Source of the DNA: Bradyrhizobium sp. PSBB068
Lineage (GTDB): Bacteria; Pseudomonadota; Alphaproteobacteria; Rhizobiales; Xanthobacteraceae
Direction: 5' to 3'
NCBI GenBank assembly: GCA_016839165.1
Contig: CP069300.1
Coordinates: 5,332,001 to 5,396,000, forward strand
DNA length: 64,000 nt
Positions 1-7,099 of the stretch are shown piece after piece (within the stretch, counting starts at the first letter, position 1; each line of letters begins with the position of its first letter). Position numbers and translations under genes: made by a program. The notes under the pieces were generated by a model. That model did no database searches. It was given only the letters and a program-made list of their open reading frames with translations, and was not told where the DNA came from.

Positions 1-107
1 ACGGTGGCATCGATGCCGAGATCGGCGAGCCGCTTGATCTGGTAGATGCCGGCGACGCCGGCGCCGACCACGATCACCTCGTAATGGGTTTTCGCCTCTC
101 CCGTCAT
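1..107 (-). CDS. FAD-dependent monooxygenase, N-terminus only (cut by window edge)
   Basis: The first 35 residues of a leftward gene are visible. They begin MTGEAKTHYEVIVVGAGVAG, with the Rossmann dinucleotide-binding pattern GAGVAG after a hydrophobic beta strand. The following segment, IYQIKRLADLGI, is typical of flavin-containing or Baeyer-Villiger monooxygenases (cyclohexanone or phenylacetone monooxygenase type), where G-x-G-x-x-G is followed by a helix with a conserved aromatic residue. Substrate and length cannot be judged because the gene continues beyond base 1. An NAD(P)/FAD oxidoreductase of another subfamily is the alternative. Confidence 0.7.
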   Translation of the reverse strand, partial: MTGEAKTHYEVIVVGAGVAGIYQIKRLADLGIDAT

Positions 108-262
108 GCTCCGCTCCAAAATTCTTCTTGATCTGTTGGGCTGGATTACAGACCCTTTTGCCGGATCAGGCAACCGGGCGCGGCGCGCGCGACTTGCGTT
201 GAGACGCTGCGAGCGCCACATCGATCACTGCATTGCAATGCGCGGAAATCCGGACGAGCGAC

Positions 263-658
263 ATGGACGACAATCTCACCGGCGTCTGGGACGGCAGCTA
301 CGTTCAGCCTGGCGGCATGGTCACGTTCCTGGCGACGCTGATCGATGCCGGCGGCGCGCTCGGCGGCAGCGTGACCGAGCCTTGCGTCGCACCGGGCTGC
401 CCGATCAGCACTCACGATGCTTCGCTGTCCGGTCACCGCTCCGGCAGCGCGGTCACATTCGTCAAGCGCTACGAGCCGGCCGGTTACGGCTACGGCACCG
501 TGCACTATGAAGGCGCGGTCAATGCCGACGCGACCGAGATCGACGGCCGCTGGAGCATCCACGGCACGGCGTTTTCGGGACGGTTTTTGATGGTGCGTGC
601 GACGGGGCCGGCGCAGGCGGTGACGACCGAAGACGAGACCAGGGAGCCGGTGCGCTAG
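263..658 (+). CDS. Conserved hypothetical protein (131 aa)
   Basis: A small soluble protein beginning MDDNLTGVWDGSYVQPGG. The W-x-G-x-Y segment, a later Cys pair (TEPCVAPGCP) and alternating beta-type sequence suggest a small beta-sandwich or lipocalin-like fold; no enzyme motif is recognised. I chose the Met at 263 because the protein becomes well ordered there; an in-frame Met 30 bases upstream is possible. There is no signal peptide. It is divergent from the monooxygenase and stands alone. The function is unknown. Confidence 0.6.
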   Translation: MDDNLTGVWDGSYVQPGGMVTFLATLIDAGGALGGSVTEPCVAPGCPISTHDASLSGHRSGSAVTFVKRYEPAGYGYGTVHYEGAVNADATEIDGRWSIHGTAFSGRFLMVRATGPAQAVTTEDETREPVR

Positions 659-962
659 CGCGTATTGGGACGCCAAATGCGCGGGCCCGGCGGGCGAGGG
701 AATGCTCACGCGATTTCGGAATATTGGAAATCTATCCCTGATTTGCCCGACGTGTCAAGGTGTCGTATCGGACGGCGGCAGCCGCCGGCTCCTTTGCATG
801 GGGTTGTTTTCGATATTTTGGCCCCGCGCATCTGCGGCGAACGGCTCGGCGCGGCTGCGATCCGACCTCCCCGCAAGCGAGAGAGGGAGCGCAGCGCTGT
901 CGCTATTCGACCTGATCTCATCACACGTTAACGCGCGTATGCTCTGCTCGGTCTCCCATCAG
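659..962. other. Intergenic stretch between hypothetical protein and mug-like gene
   Basis: About 300 bases with no convincing gene. The downstream glycosylase frame stays open through most of it, but the translation has low-complexity, non-conserved character, so I treat it as leader sequence. I could not assign a clear sigma-70 promoter or a terminator here. Confidence 0.4.
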
Positions 963-1472
963 ATGCCTGACAACAATTCCCACCGCCTCCCCGACCAGCT
1001 CCGCGCCGATCTCCGTCTGGTGTTCGTCGGCACCGCGGCCAGCACGCGCTCAGCCGAGGTCGGGCACTACTACGCGCATCCCGGCAACCGGTTCTGGCGC
1101 GCGCTGCACGAGGCCGGCATCACGCCGCGGCACTATCGGCCGGATGAGTTCGCGGCGCTGCTATCGCTCGGCATCGGCTTCACCGATCTCTCCAAGACCG
1201 GCGCCGGAATGGATCACGAGATCGCGCGACAGTCGTTCGATGTTGTGGGCTTCAGAGCGAAGATCGAGACCTATCGCCCGAGGACCATCGCGTTCACCAG
1301 CAAGAAGGCGGCGAGCCTGTTTTACGACAGGCCGACCAGCGCGCTTGCGCTCGGGCGGCAGCCATCAACGAGCGGCTTCCCTGACGTGTTCGTGCTGCCG
1401 TCACCATCAGGAGCGGCGTCCGGGCATTGGAGTTTGCAGCCGTGGCGCGAGCTCGCCGAGTGGATCACGTAG
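963..1472 (+). CDS. Mug-family mismatch-specific (uracil/thymine) DNA glycosylase
   Basis: Uracil-DNA glycosylase superfamily protein of the Mug/TDG type, which removes uracil or other damaged bases mispaired with G. From the Met at 963 it is 169 residues, close to the 168 of E. coli Mug. The hallmark GHYYAHPGNRFW block follows motif 1, and the C-terminal VLPSPSGAASGHW corresponds to the VLPNPSG intercalation loop. Motif 1 reads FVGTAAS where E. coli Mug has GINPG, so the usual catalytic Asn is absent. An upstream in-frame Met at 939 would add 8 residues. Family assignment is firm; the substrate is uncertain. Confidence 0.82.
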   Translation: MPDNNSHRLPDQLRADLRLVFVGTAASTRSAEVGHYYAHPGNRFWRALHEAGITPRHYRPDEFAALLSLGIGFTDLSKTGAGMDHEIARQSFDVVGFRAKIETYRPRTIAFTSKKAASLFYDRPTSALALGRQPSTSGFPDVFVLPSPSGAASGHWSLQPWRELAEWIT

Positions 1473-1483
1473 ACGAATTTTTC

Positions 1484-1609
1484 GTCATTCCCCGGTGCGC
1501 AATTGCGCACCTGAGGGCGCGCTACTCGGCGCGAGCCCGGAATCCATTGGGCCGCACAGTTAGTGGATAAATGGATTCCGGGCTCTCGCTCCGCGAGCCC
1601 CGGAATGAC
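1484..1609. repeat. Nested palindromic intergenic repeat
   Basis: An outer inverted pair (GTCATTCCCCGG at the left, CCCCGGAATGAC at the right) encloses an inner pair (GCCCGGAATCCATT and AATGGATTCCGGGC). Together they can form a long cruciform or RNA hairpin. It sits between the convergent mug-like gene and the secreted protein gene. This layout matches the repetitive palindromic elements common in Bradyrhizobium intergenic DNA. It may also serve as a bidirectional terminator, though no T-tract is obvious. Confidence 0.8.
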
Positions 1610-1631
1610 AAGGCCAAGAATCGAACCTCAC

Positions 1632-2066
1632 CTACTCCTTCAACGTGATCGCGAGCCCGCTGAGGTCGACATTGGCCATCAGGCCGATCTGCTTGCCGCT
1701 CAGCTCGAGCACCGCGCCGTTCTGGTTGGTCAGCAGGATGCCGCGCACGCCGGCGCCGAGCGCAACGCCCATGCCGGCCGCGGCGTAGACGCCGGCGATG
1801 TCCTGGGCGCGGCGGATATTGCGCACCCGGCCCTGCAACGTGGTCTGGGAGCCGCCGAACACGAGGCCGTAGTCCAGCCCGCCGGCGGTGAGCCCGTAGG
1901 TCTGCCCCTTGAAGGTCAACACGCCCTTGCCGGCGGAGCCGCCGAAGATCCAGCCGCCCTTGAAGATGACGAGCGTCACGGCGCCCTCGTCGGCCAGCGC
2001 AGCGGACGATCCGGTGAGCAGCGCCAGCGCGAACAGCACGGCGCGGGCGGCGGATGACAGTCTCAT
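1632..2066 (-). CDS. Secreted glycine-rich hypothetical protein (144 aa)
   Basis: The N-terminus (MRLSSAARAVLFALALLTGS... ALA) is a clear Sec signal peptide, with cleavage expected near residue 25. The mature part is Gly-rich and beta-type: VIFKGGWIFGGSAGKGVLTF, then GGLDYGLVFGGS, and a late AAGMGVALGAG run. This is probably a small periplasmic or envelope beta protein. It resembles, without clear proof, the envelope proteins with repeated GG strands such as SYLF or DUF1134 types. No catalytic residues are recognisable. It is monocistronic and convergent with the mug-like gene. Confidence 0.7.
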   Translation of the reverse strand: MRLSSAARAVLFALALLTGSSAALADEGAVTLVIFKGGWIFGGSAGKGVLTFKGQTYGLTAGGLDYGLVFGGSQTTLQGRVRNIRRAQDIAGVYAAAGMGVALGAGVRGILLTNQNGAVLELSGKQIGLMANVDLSGLAITLKE

Positions 2067-2280
2067 GGGGGTTCTCCGGACGAAGTGAGGCGAGATGCGA
2101 ATCGCGGCAATCCAGCCGACGGGCAGGCACCCTTGAAACGCCTGCGAAACATGCGGGATTGCGCTTGTTCCTGATCAGGCGAAGTCTATCATCGCCCGCG
2201 CAGCCGCGCGACGCTGGCGCATGCACGCCGACCGCTTTGCCGGATCGCTGAGGAGTTTGCGCAACAGAGGCCCCGCACCG

Positions 2281-2706
2281 ATGCACGATTTCACCCCATT
2301 TTCCGGCCTCGCCGGCGGCGCGCTGATCGGCCTCGCCGCGGCGCTGCTGATGCTGCTGACCGGGCGAATCGCAGGGGTTACCGGCATCGTCGGCGGCCTG
2401 CTCCAACCCGATACCGCCGACCGCGGCTGGCGCGTCGCGTTCATCGCAGGACTGATCGCAGCGCCCCTGATTGCGGCCTTGTTCGGCGCGCCGCTGCCGC
2501 GGCCGGCGATGAACGGCAGCCTCGTCGTGATCGCGATCGCGGGCGTGCTGGTCGGGTTCGGCACCCGCATGGGCAATGGCTGCACCTCGGGCCACGGCGT
2601 CTGCGGCTTCGCGCGGCTGTCCGGCCGCTCGATCATCGCGACGTTCATCTTCATGACGGCGGCGATCGCAACCGTCGCAATCGTCAGACACGGAATCGGA
2701 GGCTAG
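2281..2706 (+). CDS. YeeE/YedE-family membrane transporter, first half
   Basis: Integral membrane protein of 141 residues with four or five hydrophobic segments. The family signature GTRMGNGCTSGHGVCGFARLS, with its paired cysteines, identifies the YeeE/YedE (sulfur transport) family. Members with this fold take up thiosulfate or handle other reduced sulfur species. The Met at 2281 starts just before the first membrane segment; an earlier Met at 2221 adds only polar residues. The partner half begins 3 bases after the stop, so the transporter is encoded as two half proteins in one operon. Confidence 0.85.
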   Translation: MHDFTPFSGLAGGALIGLAAALLMLLTGRIAGVTGIVGGLLQPDTADRGWRVAFIAGLIAAPLIAALFGAPLPRPAMNGSLVVIAIAGVLVGFGTRMGNGCTSGHGVCGFARLSGRSIIATFIFMTAAIATVAIVRHGIGG

Positions 2707-2708
2707 CG

Positions 2709-3188
2709 ATGCAGGTTCTCGCAAGCTTCCTTTGCGGCCTGATCTTCGGCGCGGGCCTTTTGATCTCCGGCATGACCGATCCGCAGAAGGTGCTCGGCTT
2801 CCTCGACCTGTTCGGCGCCTGGGATGCGACGCTCGCCTTCGTGATGGCGGGCGCGGTCGCGGTCGCGGCGTCAGGCTTTGCGCTCGCGCGGCGGCGCGCT
2901 GCGCCGGCGTTCTCGCCACGCTTTGTCTGGCCTGACCGCAACGACATCGATGCGCCGCTGGTTGGCGGCGCAATCCTGTTCGGCATCGGCTGGGGCCTCG
3001 CCGGCATCTGCCCCGGCCCCGCGCTGGTCAATCTCGCCGGCCTCTCGCTGCCGATCGTGGCGTTCGTCGCAGCGATGCTGGCCGGCATGATCGGCCAGAA
3101 TCTGTTCGGCAAGACTTTGTGGCGCTCGCGCACGATGGCGCCGCGCGCCGCCGAACCTTCCTCTCTTCCATCTCGTGCAGACGGGTGA
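2709..3188 (+). CDS. YeeE/YedE-family membrane transporter, second half (DUF6691 type)
   Basis: 159 residues with repeated hydrophobic segments and the family block LISGMTDPQKVLGFLDLFG near the N-terminus. A second conserved block, GGAILFGIGWGLAGICPGPA, carries the single conserved Cys. This is the complementary half of the split YeeE/YedE transporter encoded immediately upstream, and the two halves probably assemble. The C-terminal tail is polar and reaches to within a few bases of the RidA gene. The pair is found in many proteobacteria next to sulfide or persulfide genes; none of those is seen here. Confidence 0.85.
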   Translation: MQVLASFLCGLIFGAGLLISGMTDPQKVLGFLDLFGAWDATLAFVMAGAVAVAASGFALARRRAAPAFSPRFVWPDRNDIDAPLVGGAILFGIGWGLAGICPGPALVNLAGLSLPIVAFVAAMLAGMIGQNLFGKTLWRSRTMAPRAAEPSSLPSRADG

Positions 3189-3192
3189 CCTC

Positions 3193-3579
3193 ATGACAAC
3201 GATCAAGCACTTTCCTCCTCCGCCCGGCATCCAGGCGCCGCCGCTTTCGTTCGGCGCCCGCGTCGGCGATCTCCTGTTCATCTCGGGCATCCCCGGCTTC
3301 GACGCCAACCGCGAGCTGCCTGACGGCTTCGAGGCGCAATTCGCCAACGTCGTCACCAATTTCAAGCGGGTGCTGACCGAGGCGGGCGCGACGATGCGCG
3401 ATCTCGTCAAAGTCAACGTGCTGCTGACCCGCGCCAGTGACGTCGCCACGATGAACGCGCTCTATGCCGGCGCGTTCGGCCCCGCGCCCTATCCCGCACG
3501 CACCACTTGCGTCGTGGTGGCGCTGCCCAATCCGAAGATGCTGATCGAGATCGAGGGCGTGGCGTCGGTGAAGACATAG
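3193..3579 (+). CDS. RidA (YjgF/YER057c/UK114) family protein
   Basis: Small trimeric-type protein of 128 residues. RidA enzymes hydrolyse reactive enamine/imine intermediates released by PLP enzymes. Visible family features are GDLLFISGIPGFD near the N-terminus, the Arg in YPARTTCVVVALP, and the acidic IEIEGVA strand that completes the active site. The Met at 3193 is chosen because MTTIKHFPPPPG begins the conserved region. It follows the transporter pair by 4 bases and is probably cotranscribed with it, which hints at detoxification of a nitrogen or sulfur intermediate. That link is inference. Confidence 0.88.
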   Translation: MTTIKHFPPPPGIQAPPLSFGARVGDLLFISGIPGFDANRELPDGFEAQFANVVTNFKRVLTEAGATMRDLVKVNVLLTRASDVATMNALYAGAFGPAPYPARTTCVVVALPNPKMLIEIEGVASVKT

Positions 3580-3595
3580 CCGCCCATCCACCGCC

Positions 3596-3716
3596 GTCGT
3601 CCTGGCGAAAGCCAGGACCCATTACCCCAAATGTCGGTTGTTGCGCGACGCTGGGGCCGCGATCCCGCTTGCGATCAAATGCGGTGGTTATGGGTCCCGG
3701 CTTTCGCCAGGACGAC
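3596..3716. repeat. Palindromic intergenic repeat, copy 1 of a two-copy family
   Basis: Ends are complementary: GTCGTCCTGGCGAAAGCCAG at the left and CTTTCGCCAGGACGAC at the right, each also a small hairpin. A core with GCGCGACGCTGGGGCCGCGA lies between them. The copy at 32638-32759 aligns over nearly the whole length in inverse orientation, so this is a mobile-looking repeat family of about 120 bases. It lies between convergent RidA and SRAP genes. Confidence 0.85.
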
Positions 3717-3769
3717 GACGTGGAGATGCCCGCGCCTGTATGCGTGCACTTTCCACACAGCATCGGCCG

Positions 3770-4531
3770 CTAGAACAACGACCCCTGCCCGTCATCTTCC
3801 CGCGGCGCCGTCTTGCGCACTGCCACCTTCTTCGCCGCCGGCGCGTCTTCCGCGGCGATCTCCTCCGCGGTCATCGGCAGCAGCAATTGCGCGTCGTCGT
3901 TGGCGACGGCGTTGACGCGCATCGTCACCCGGTGCCAGGCGAACTCGCCGACATCTGGCCCCTTCAGCAGCGGCATCACGTCATCGACATCGTTGGGCAG
4001 GCAGTCGAGCCAGCGTGCGAATTGCTCGGGCCGGATCGTGACGGGCACGCGGTGATGCAGCTCGGCGAGATCGGGGCTCGCCGGCGCAGTGACGATCGCC
4101 ACCGTGTCCTGCTCCTCGCCGTTCGGCCCCATCCAGGTCTCGGCCAGCGCCGCGAAGGCGACCGGATGGCCATCGCGGCGGTGGATGAAGAACGGCCGCT
4201 TGCGGCCGCCGGCATCCTGCCATTCGTAATAGCCGTCGGCCGGGATCAGCGCACGGCGCCGCTTGATCGCGTTCTTGAAGGCGGGCTTCTCCCGCACCGT
4301 CTCGGAGCGCGCGTTGATCAAGAGCGAGAATGTGCGGGGGTCCTTGACCCAGGACGGGATCAGGCCCCAGCGCATCAATTGGAAATGCCGGCCGCCGTTT
4401 TGCAGCAGCACCACCGGGATCGGCTGGGTCGGCGCAACATTGTACCGCGGCGGAAAATTCGGCTGCTCGATATAGCCGAACATTTCGCGCAAAGCCGCCG
4501 GCGGCGAGGTAATGACAAAGCGTCCGCACAT
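3770..4531 (-). CDS. SRAP-domain protein (YedK/HMCES type)
   Basis: SOS response-associated peptidase family, 253 residues. These proteins form a thiazolidine crosslink between Cys2 and abasic sites in single-stranded DNA and protect them. Cys2 is present (MCGRFVIT). NVAPTQ, the NARSETVREKPAFKNA block, ALIPADGYYEW with its conserved Glu, and ELHHRVPV with the active-site His are all in place. Met1 must be removed for function, so the start is fixed by the MCGRF sequence. The C-terminus carries a short Lys/Ala-rich tail beyond the domain. It is divergent from the hypothetical gene at 4594 with a 62-base shared promoter region. Confidence 0.93.
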   Translation of the reverse strand: MCGRFVITSPPAALREMFGYIEQPNFPPRYNVAPTQPIPVVLLQNGGRHFQLMRWGLIPSWVKDPRTFSLLINARSETVREKPAFKNAIKRRRALIPADGYYEWQDAGGRKRPFFIHRRDGHPVAFAALAETWMGPNGEEQDTVAIVTAPASPDLAELHHRVPVTIRPEQFARWLDCLPNDVDDVMPLLKGPDVGEFAWHRVTMRVNAVANDDAQLLLPMTAEEIAAEDAPAAKKVAVRKTAPREDDGQGSLF

Positions 4532-4593
4532 ATCCCGTCCAGAGTGGTATCTGTTTATTCAGCCTTAACTTGGACCGTTAAAGACTGCGACCA

Positions 4594-5094
4594 ATGACCT
4601 CAACGGCCGCCATAGCGGGCTCTTCCCCGCGACCGACGTACCCCGACGAGGCGCGGGCGGCTTTGTTGCGCGCCGCCAACATCAATCCCCGCACCGGGCT
4701 TGCGACCGACTACCTCAATCACTTCAACGAAGCCATCATGTTGCTGGAGATGGTGCCGGACCTGCCGGAATGCGCCGACGATTTCCTGGAATGGCAGCCG
4801 CTGTCCTATGCCGAGCATTTCACCGCGTCCAACTTCAAGGCGCGTGACCTGGCGATCGAGTCCTACGAGACCGCGGATGCCGGGATCCGGGCCGAATTCG
4901 ACCAGCTGACCGACAGCATGACCAGGATCCTGACCGAGGTCGGCGCGGCGATGCGGCAATTGCAGCAGGACAAGAGCCGGGTCGCGCTCGCCGAGCAGGC
5001 CATCGTCTGGGTCAAGCCGCTGGTGATGCAGACCGCCGGTGTCATCAACGGCGCCGCAGAGGCCGATGTCGACAGCATCATGGCGGGCGCCTGA
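4594..5094 (+). CDS. Conserved hypothetical protein (166 aa)
   Basis: A soluble, largely helical protein. After a short disordered N-terminus it has a patterned acidic/hydrophobic segment (LNHFNEAIMLLEMVPDLPEC) followed by a long helix with coiled-coil character (about residues 95-135). There is no signal peptide, membrane segment or catalytic motif. It is conserved-looking and probably specific to Rhizobiales. It is divergent from SRAP, and the NUDIX gene begins 39 bases downstream in the same direction. Function unknown. Confidence 0.7.
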   Translation: MTSTAAIAGSSPRPTYPDEARAALLRAANINPRTGLATDYLNHFNEAIMLLEMVPDLPECADDFLEWQPLSYAEHFTASNFKARDLAIESYETADAGIRAEFDQLTDSMTRILTEVGAAMRQLQQDKSRVALAEQAIVWVKPLVMQTAGVINGAAEADVDSIMAGA

Positions 5095-5133
5095 GATATC
5101 GGGCATGGTTGTCCGCGAAACTGGTGCTGCCCT

Positions 5134-5553
5134 TTGAGCTCTGCCGAACCCCCGATCCGCCCACAGCTTGCCGTATCAGGCGTGATTTTCCGCGACGGCC
5201 GTGTGCTGCTGGTCCGCCGCGCCCGCTCGCCCGGCAAGGGCTTCTATTCGCTGCCCGGCGGCCGGGTCGAGTTCGGCGAGACACTGCACACCGCCCTGCA
5301 CCGGGAGATCGACGAGGAGACCGGCCTGAGGGTCGATATCCTGGGTCTCGCCGGCTGGCGCGAGGTGCTGCCGACCGGCCCCGGCACCGGGCACTATATG
5401 ATCATGACCTTCGCGGCGCGCTGGGCCTCGCGCGAGCCCGTGCTGAACGACGAGCACGACGATTTCAGATGGCTGGTGCCGGAGGCGATCGGCGACCTCA
5501 AGGTCACCGGCGGCCTGCACGAGGTCATTGCGGCCGCCCAGCGGCTGGTTTGA
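5134..5553 (+). CDS. NUDIX hydrolase
   Basis: 139-residue single-domain NUDIX pyrophosphohydrolase. The Nudix box is complete: G-x5-E-x7-REIDEETGL spans about residues 47-69 (GRVEFGETLHTALHREIDEE), giving the metal-binding REIDEE core. N-terminal GVIFRDGRVLLVRRA is the usual first strand. The natural start appears to be TTG at 5134; no ATG precedes the domain. Family members cleave nucleoside diphosphates linked to another moiety, and the ADP-ribose or NADH type is possible. The true substrate is not visible. Confidence 0.88.
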   Translation: MSSAEPPIRPQLAVSGVIFRDGRVLLVRRARSPGKGFYSLPGGRVEFGETLHTALHREIDEETGLRVDILGLAGWREVLPTGPGTGHYMIMTFAARWASREPVLNDEHDDFRWLVPEAIGDLKVTGGLHEVIAAAQRLV

Positions 5554-5638
5554 GACCTGTTTTGCGGGCTTCGGAGAGCTCTGCCGCCTTGCCTCGGGCG
5601 CATTGAGGGGGCATACCACGGCGATTCTGGAACTCCTG

Positions 5639-6016
5639 ATGATCAGAGCCCTTCTCGCCGTTGTGATCCTGATGTCGGCATGCCTTGCGACGCCCGCCCG
5701 GGCGCAGGATGCGGCCGCGCCGTTCGATGGCGATTTGCAGCGGCTGGCCGAGATCCTCGGCGCCCTGCACTATCTGCGCGGCATCTGCGGCTCCAACGAG
5801 GGCGCCAAATGGCGCAACGAGATGCAGGCGCTGATCGATGCCGAAACCCCCTCGGGCGACCGCCGGGCGCGCATGGTGGCGGGCTTCAATCGCGGCTACA
5901 ACGGCTTCCAGCAGACCTACCGGACCTGCACGCCGGCAGCTTCCGTCGCGATCCGCCGCTACATCGAGGAAGGCTCGAAAATCTCGCGCGACCTGACGGC
6001 CCGCTATGCCAACTGA
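5639..6016 (+). CDS. TIGR02301-type secreted protein
   Basis: 125 residues with a Sec signal peptide (MIRALLAVVILMSACLATPARAQ). The mature part has conserved LAEILGALHYLRGICGS and a second Cys in YRTCTPAA, likely a disulfide pair. The pattern fits the Rhizobiales family TIGR02301, which has no known function. The Met at 5639 is chosen because it begins the signal peptide. The gene overlaps the next HAD gene by 11 bases, so the two are translationally linked. Confidence 0.78.
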   Translation: MIRALLAVVILMSACLATPARAQDAAAPFDGDLQRLAEILGALHYLRGICGSNEGAKWRNEMQALIDAETPSGDRRARMVAGFNRGYNGFQQTYRTCTPAASVAIRRYIEEGSKISRDLTARYAN

Positions 6017-6662
6017 ACGCGCGATCTTCTTCGACCTCGACGGCACCCTGACCGACCCGAAGCCCGGCATCACCGGCTCGATCCAGTACGCACTGGCAAA
6101 GCTCGGCCGGCCGGTTCCCTCGCAGGACGAATTGACCTGGTGCATCGGGCCGCCGCTGCGGGCGAGCTTTGCCATGCTGCTCGGCGGCGAGGAGCTCGCC
6201 GACCGCGCCGTCGAGCTCTACCGCGAGCGATTCGGCGATGTCGGGCTGTTCGAGAACAGCGTGTATCCCGATATCGCCGAGGTGCTGGCCGAGCTGCGCG
6301 GGCGGCCCGGCCGGATCTTCGTGGCGACCTCGAAGCCGCATGTGTTCGCGAGCCGGATCGTGGCGCATTTTGGCCTCAGCGGTTATTTCGACCACGTGTT
6401 CGGCTCGGAACTCGACGGAACCCGGGTCAACAAGGTCGACCTGCTCGCGTATGCGCTGGAGCAAACCGGGGCCGATCCTGCGCGGGCCTTGATGATCGGC
6501 GACCGCAGCCACGATGTGATCGGCGCGAATCGCAACGGCATCCGTGCGGTCGGCGTCACCTATGGCTACGGCACGCCGCAAGAACTGACCGAGGCCGGCG
6601 CCAGCCATCTCTGCGCCTCGCCGCGCGCGGTGCTGGACCATATCCACAGCTCATTTGGCTGA
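6006..6662 (+). CDS. HAD-superfamily hydrolase, phosphoglycolate phosphatase-like
   Basis: 218 residues with all HAD motifs: motif I FFDLDGTLTD (nucleophile Asp10, general acid Asp12), motif II VATSKP, the motif III Lys in VNKVD, and motif IV MIGDRSHDVIGA. The helical cap (about residues 20-90) places it in subfamily IA, with Gph-like phosphoglycolate phosphatases and pyrophosphatase relatives. The start overlaps the end of the upstream secreted-protein gene. Cytoplasmic; the exact substrate is uncertain. Confidence 0.88.
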   Translation: MPTERAIFFDLDGTLTDPKPGITGSIQYALAKLGRPVPSQDELTWCIGPPLRASFAMLLGGEELADRAVELYRERFGDVGLFENSVYPDIAEVLAELRGRPGRIFVATSKPHVFASRIVAHFGLSGYFDHVFGSELDGTRVNKVDLLAYALEQTGADPARALMIGDRSHDVIGANRNGIRAVGVTYGYGTPQELTEAGASHLCASPRAVLDHIHSSFG

Positions 6663-6817
6663 TCGCGGCGGGGATGTCCGAAATTCCCCTTTAAATGCGG
6701 TGGCGGCCGTTAACCTTTTCGAAAGATGTGGGCTAGGCGGTACCCGCATGCGTGATACATCTCGCCGGTCGCAGTGGTTCGCTCCTCGGACCGCGCGCAT
6801 TCATTTTGCAGAGTTTC

Positions 6818-7087
6818 ATGCGCCATCCAGCGTCTTTCCCCCTTCACCACGAAGACCCGCGTCCCGACCACGAGCAGAAGCAGGCCGCGCTGAGTTATCT
6901 GAACGAGGCGTGGGCGGAAGCGCGTCACGAGGGCGTCGACGGCGACTGCCTGGCGCAGGCGAGCCTGTTCGCGGCGCTCGCCGAGCTCGTCAACACCTAT
7001 GGCGAGGACGCGGTGGCGAAGTTCGCCGAGGGCCTCGCCGCGCGCGTGCGCAACGGCGAGTTCTCGCTGGCGCTTGCCAGGCAGTAA
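6818..7087 (+). CDS. Conserved hypothetical protein (89 aa)
   Basis: A small helical acidic protein. After a His/Pro-rich start (MRHPASFPLHHEDPRPDHEQ) it has an amphipathic region with EAWAEARHEGVDGDCLAQAS and AELVNTYGEDAVAKFAEGL. No domain is recognised. The Met at 6818 begins the conserved-looking part; an upstream in-frame Met at 6752 exists but adds unconvincing sequence. It converges on the dihydroorotase-like gene with only 12 bases between stops. Confidence 0.6.
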   Translation: MRHPASFPLHHEDPRPDHEQKQAALSYLNEAWAEARHEGVDGDCLAQASLFAALAELVNTYGEDAVAKFAEGLAARVRNGEFSLALARQ

Positions 7088-7099
7088 TCGACGACAGCG

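Noticed and set aside
1609..1640. tRNA T-loop-like sequence (GGTTCGATTC read leftward)
   Set aside because: No acceptor, D or anticodon stem surrounds it; it lies in the trailer of the secreted protein gene and the adjacent palindrome.
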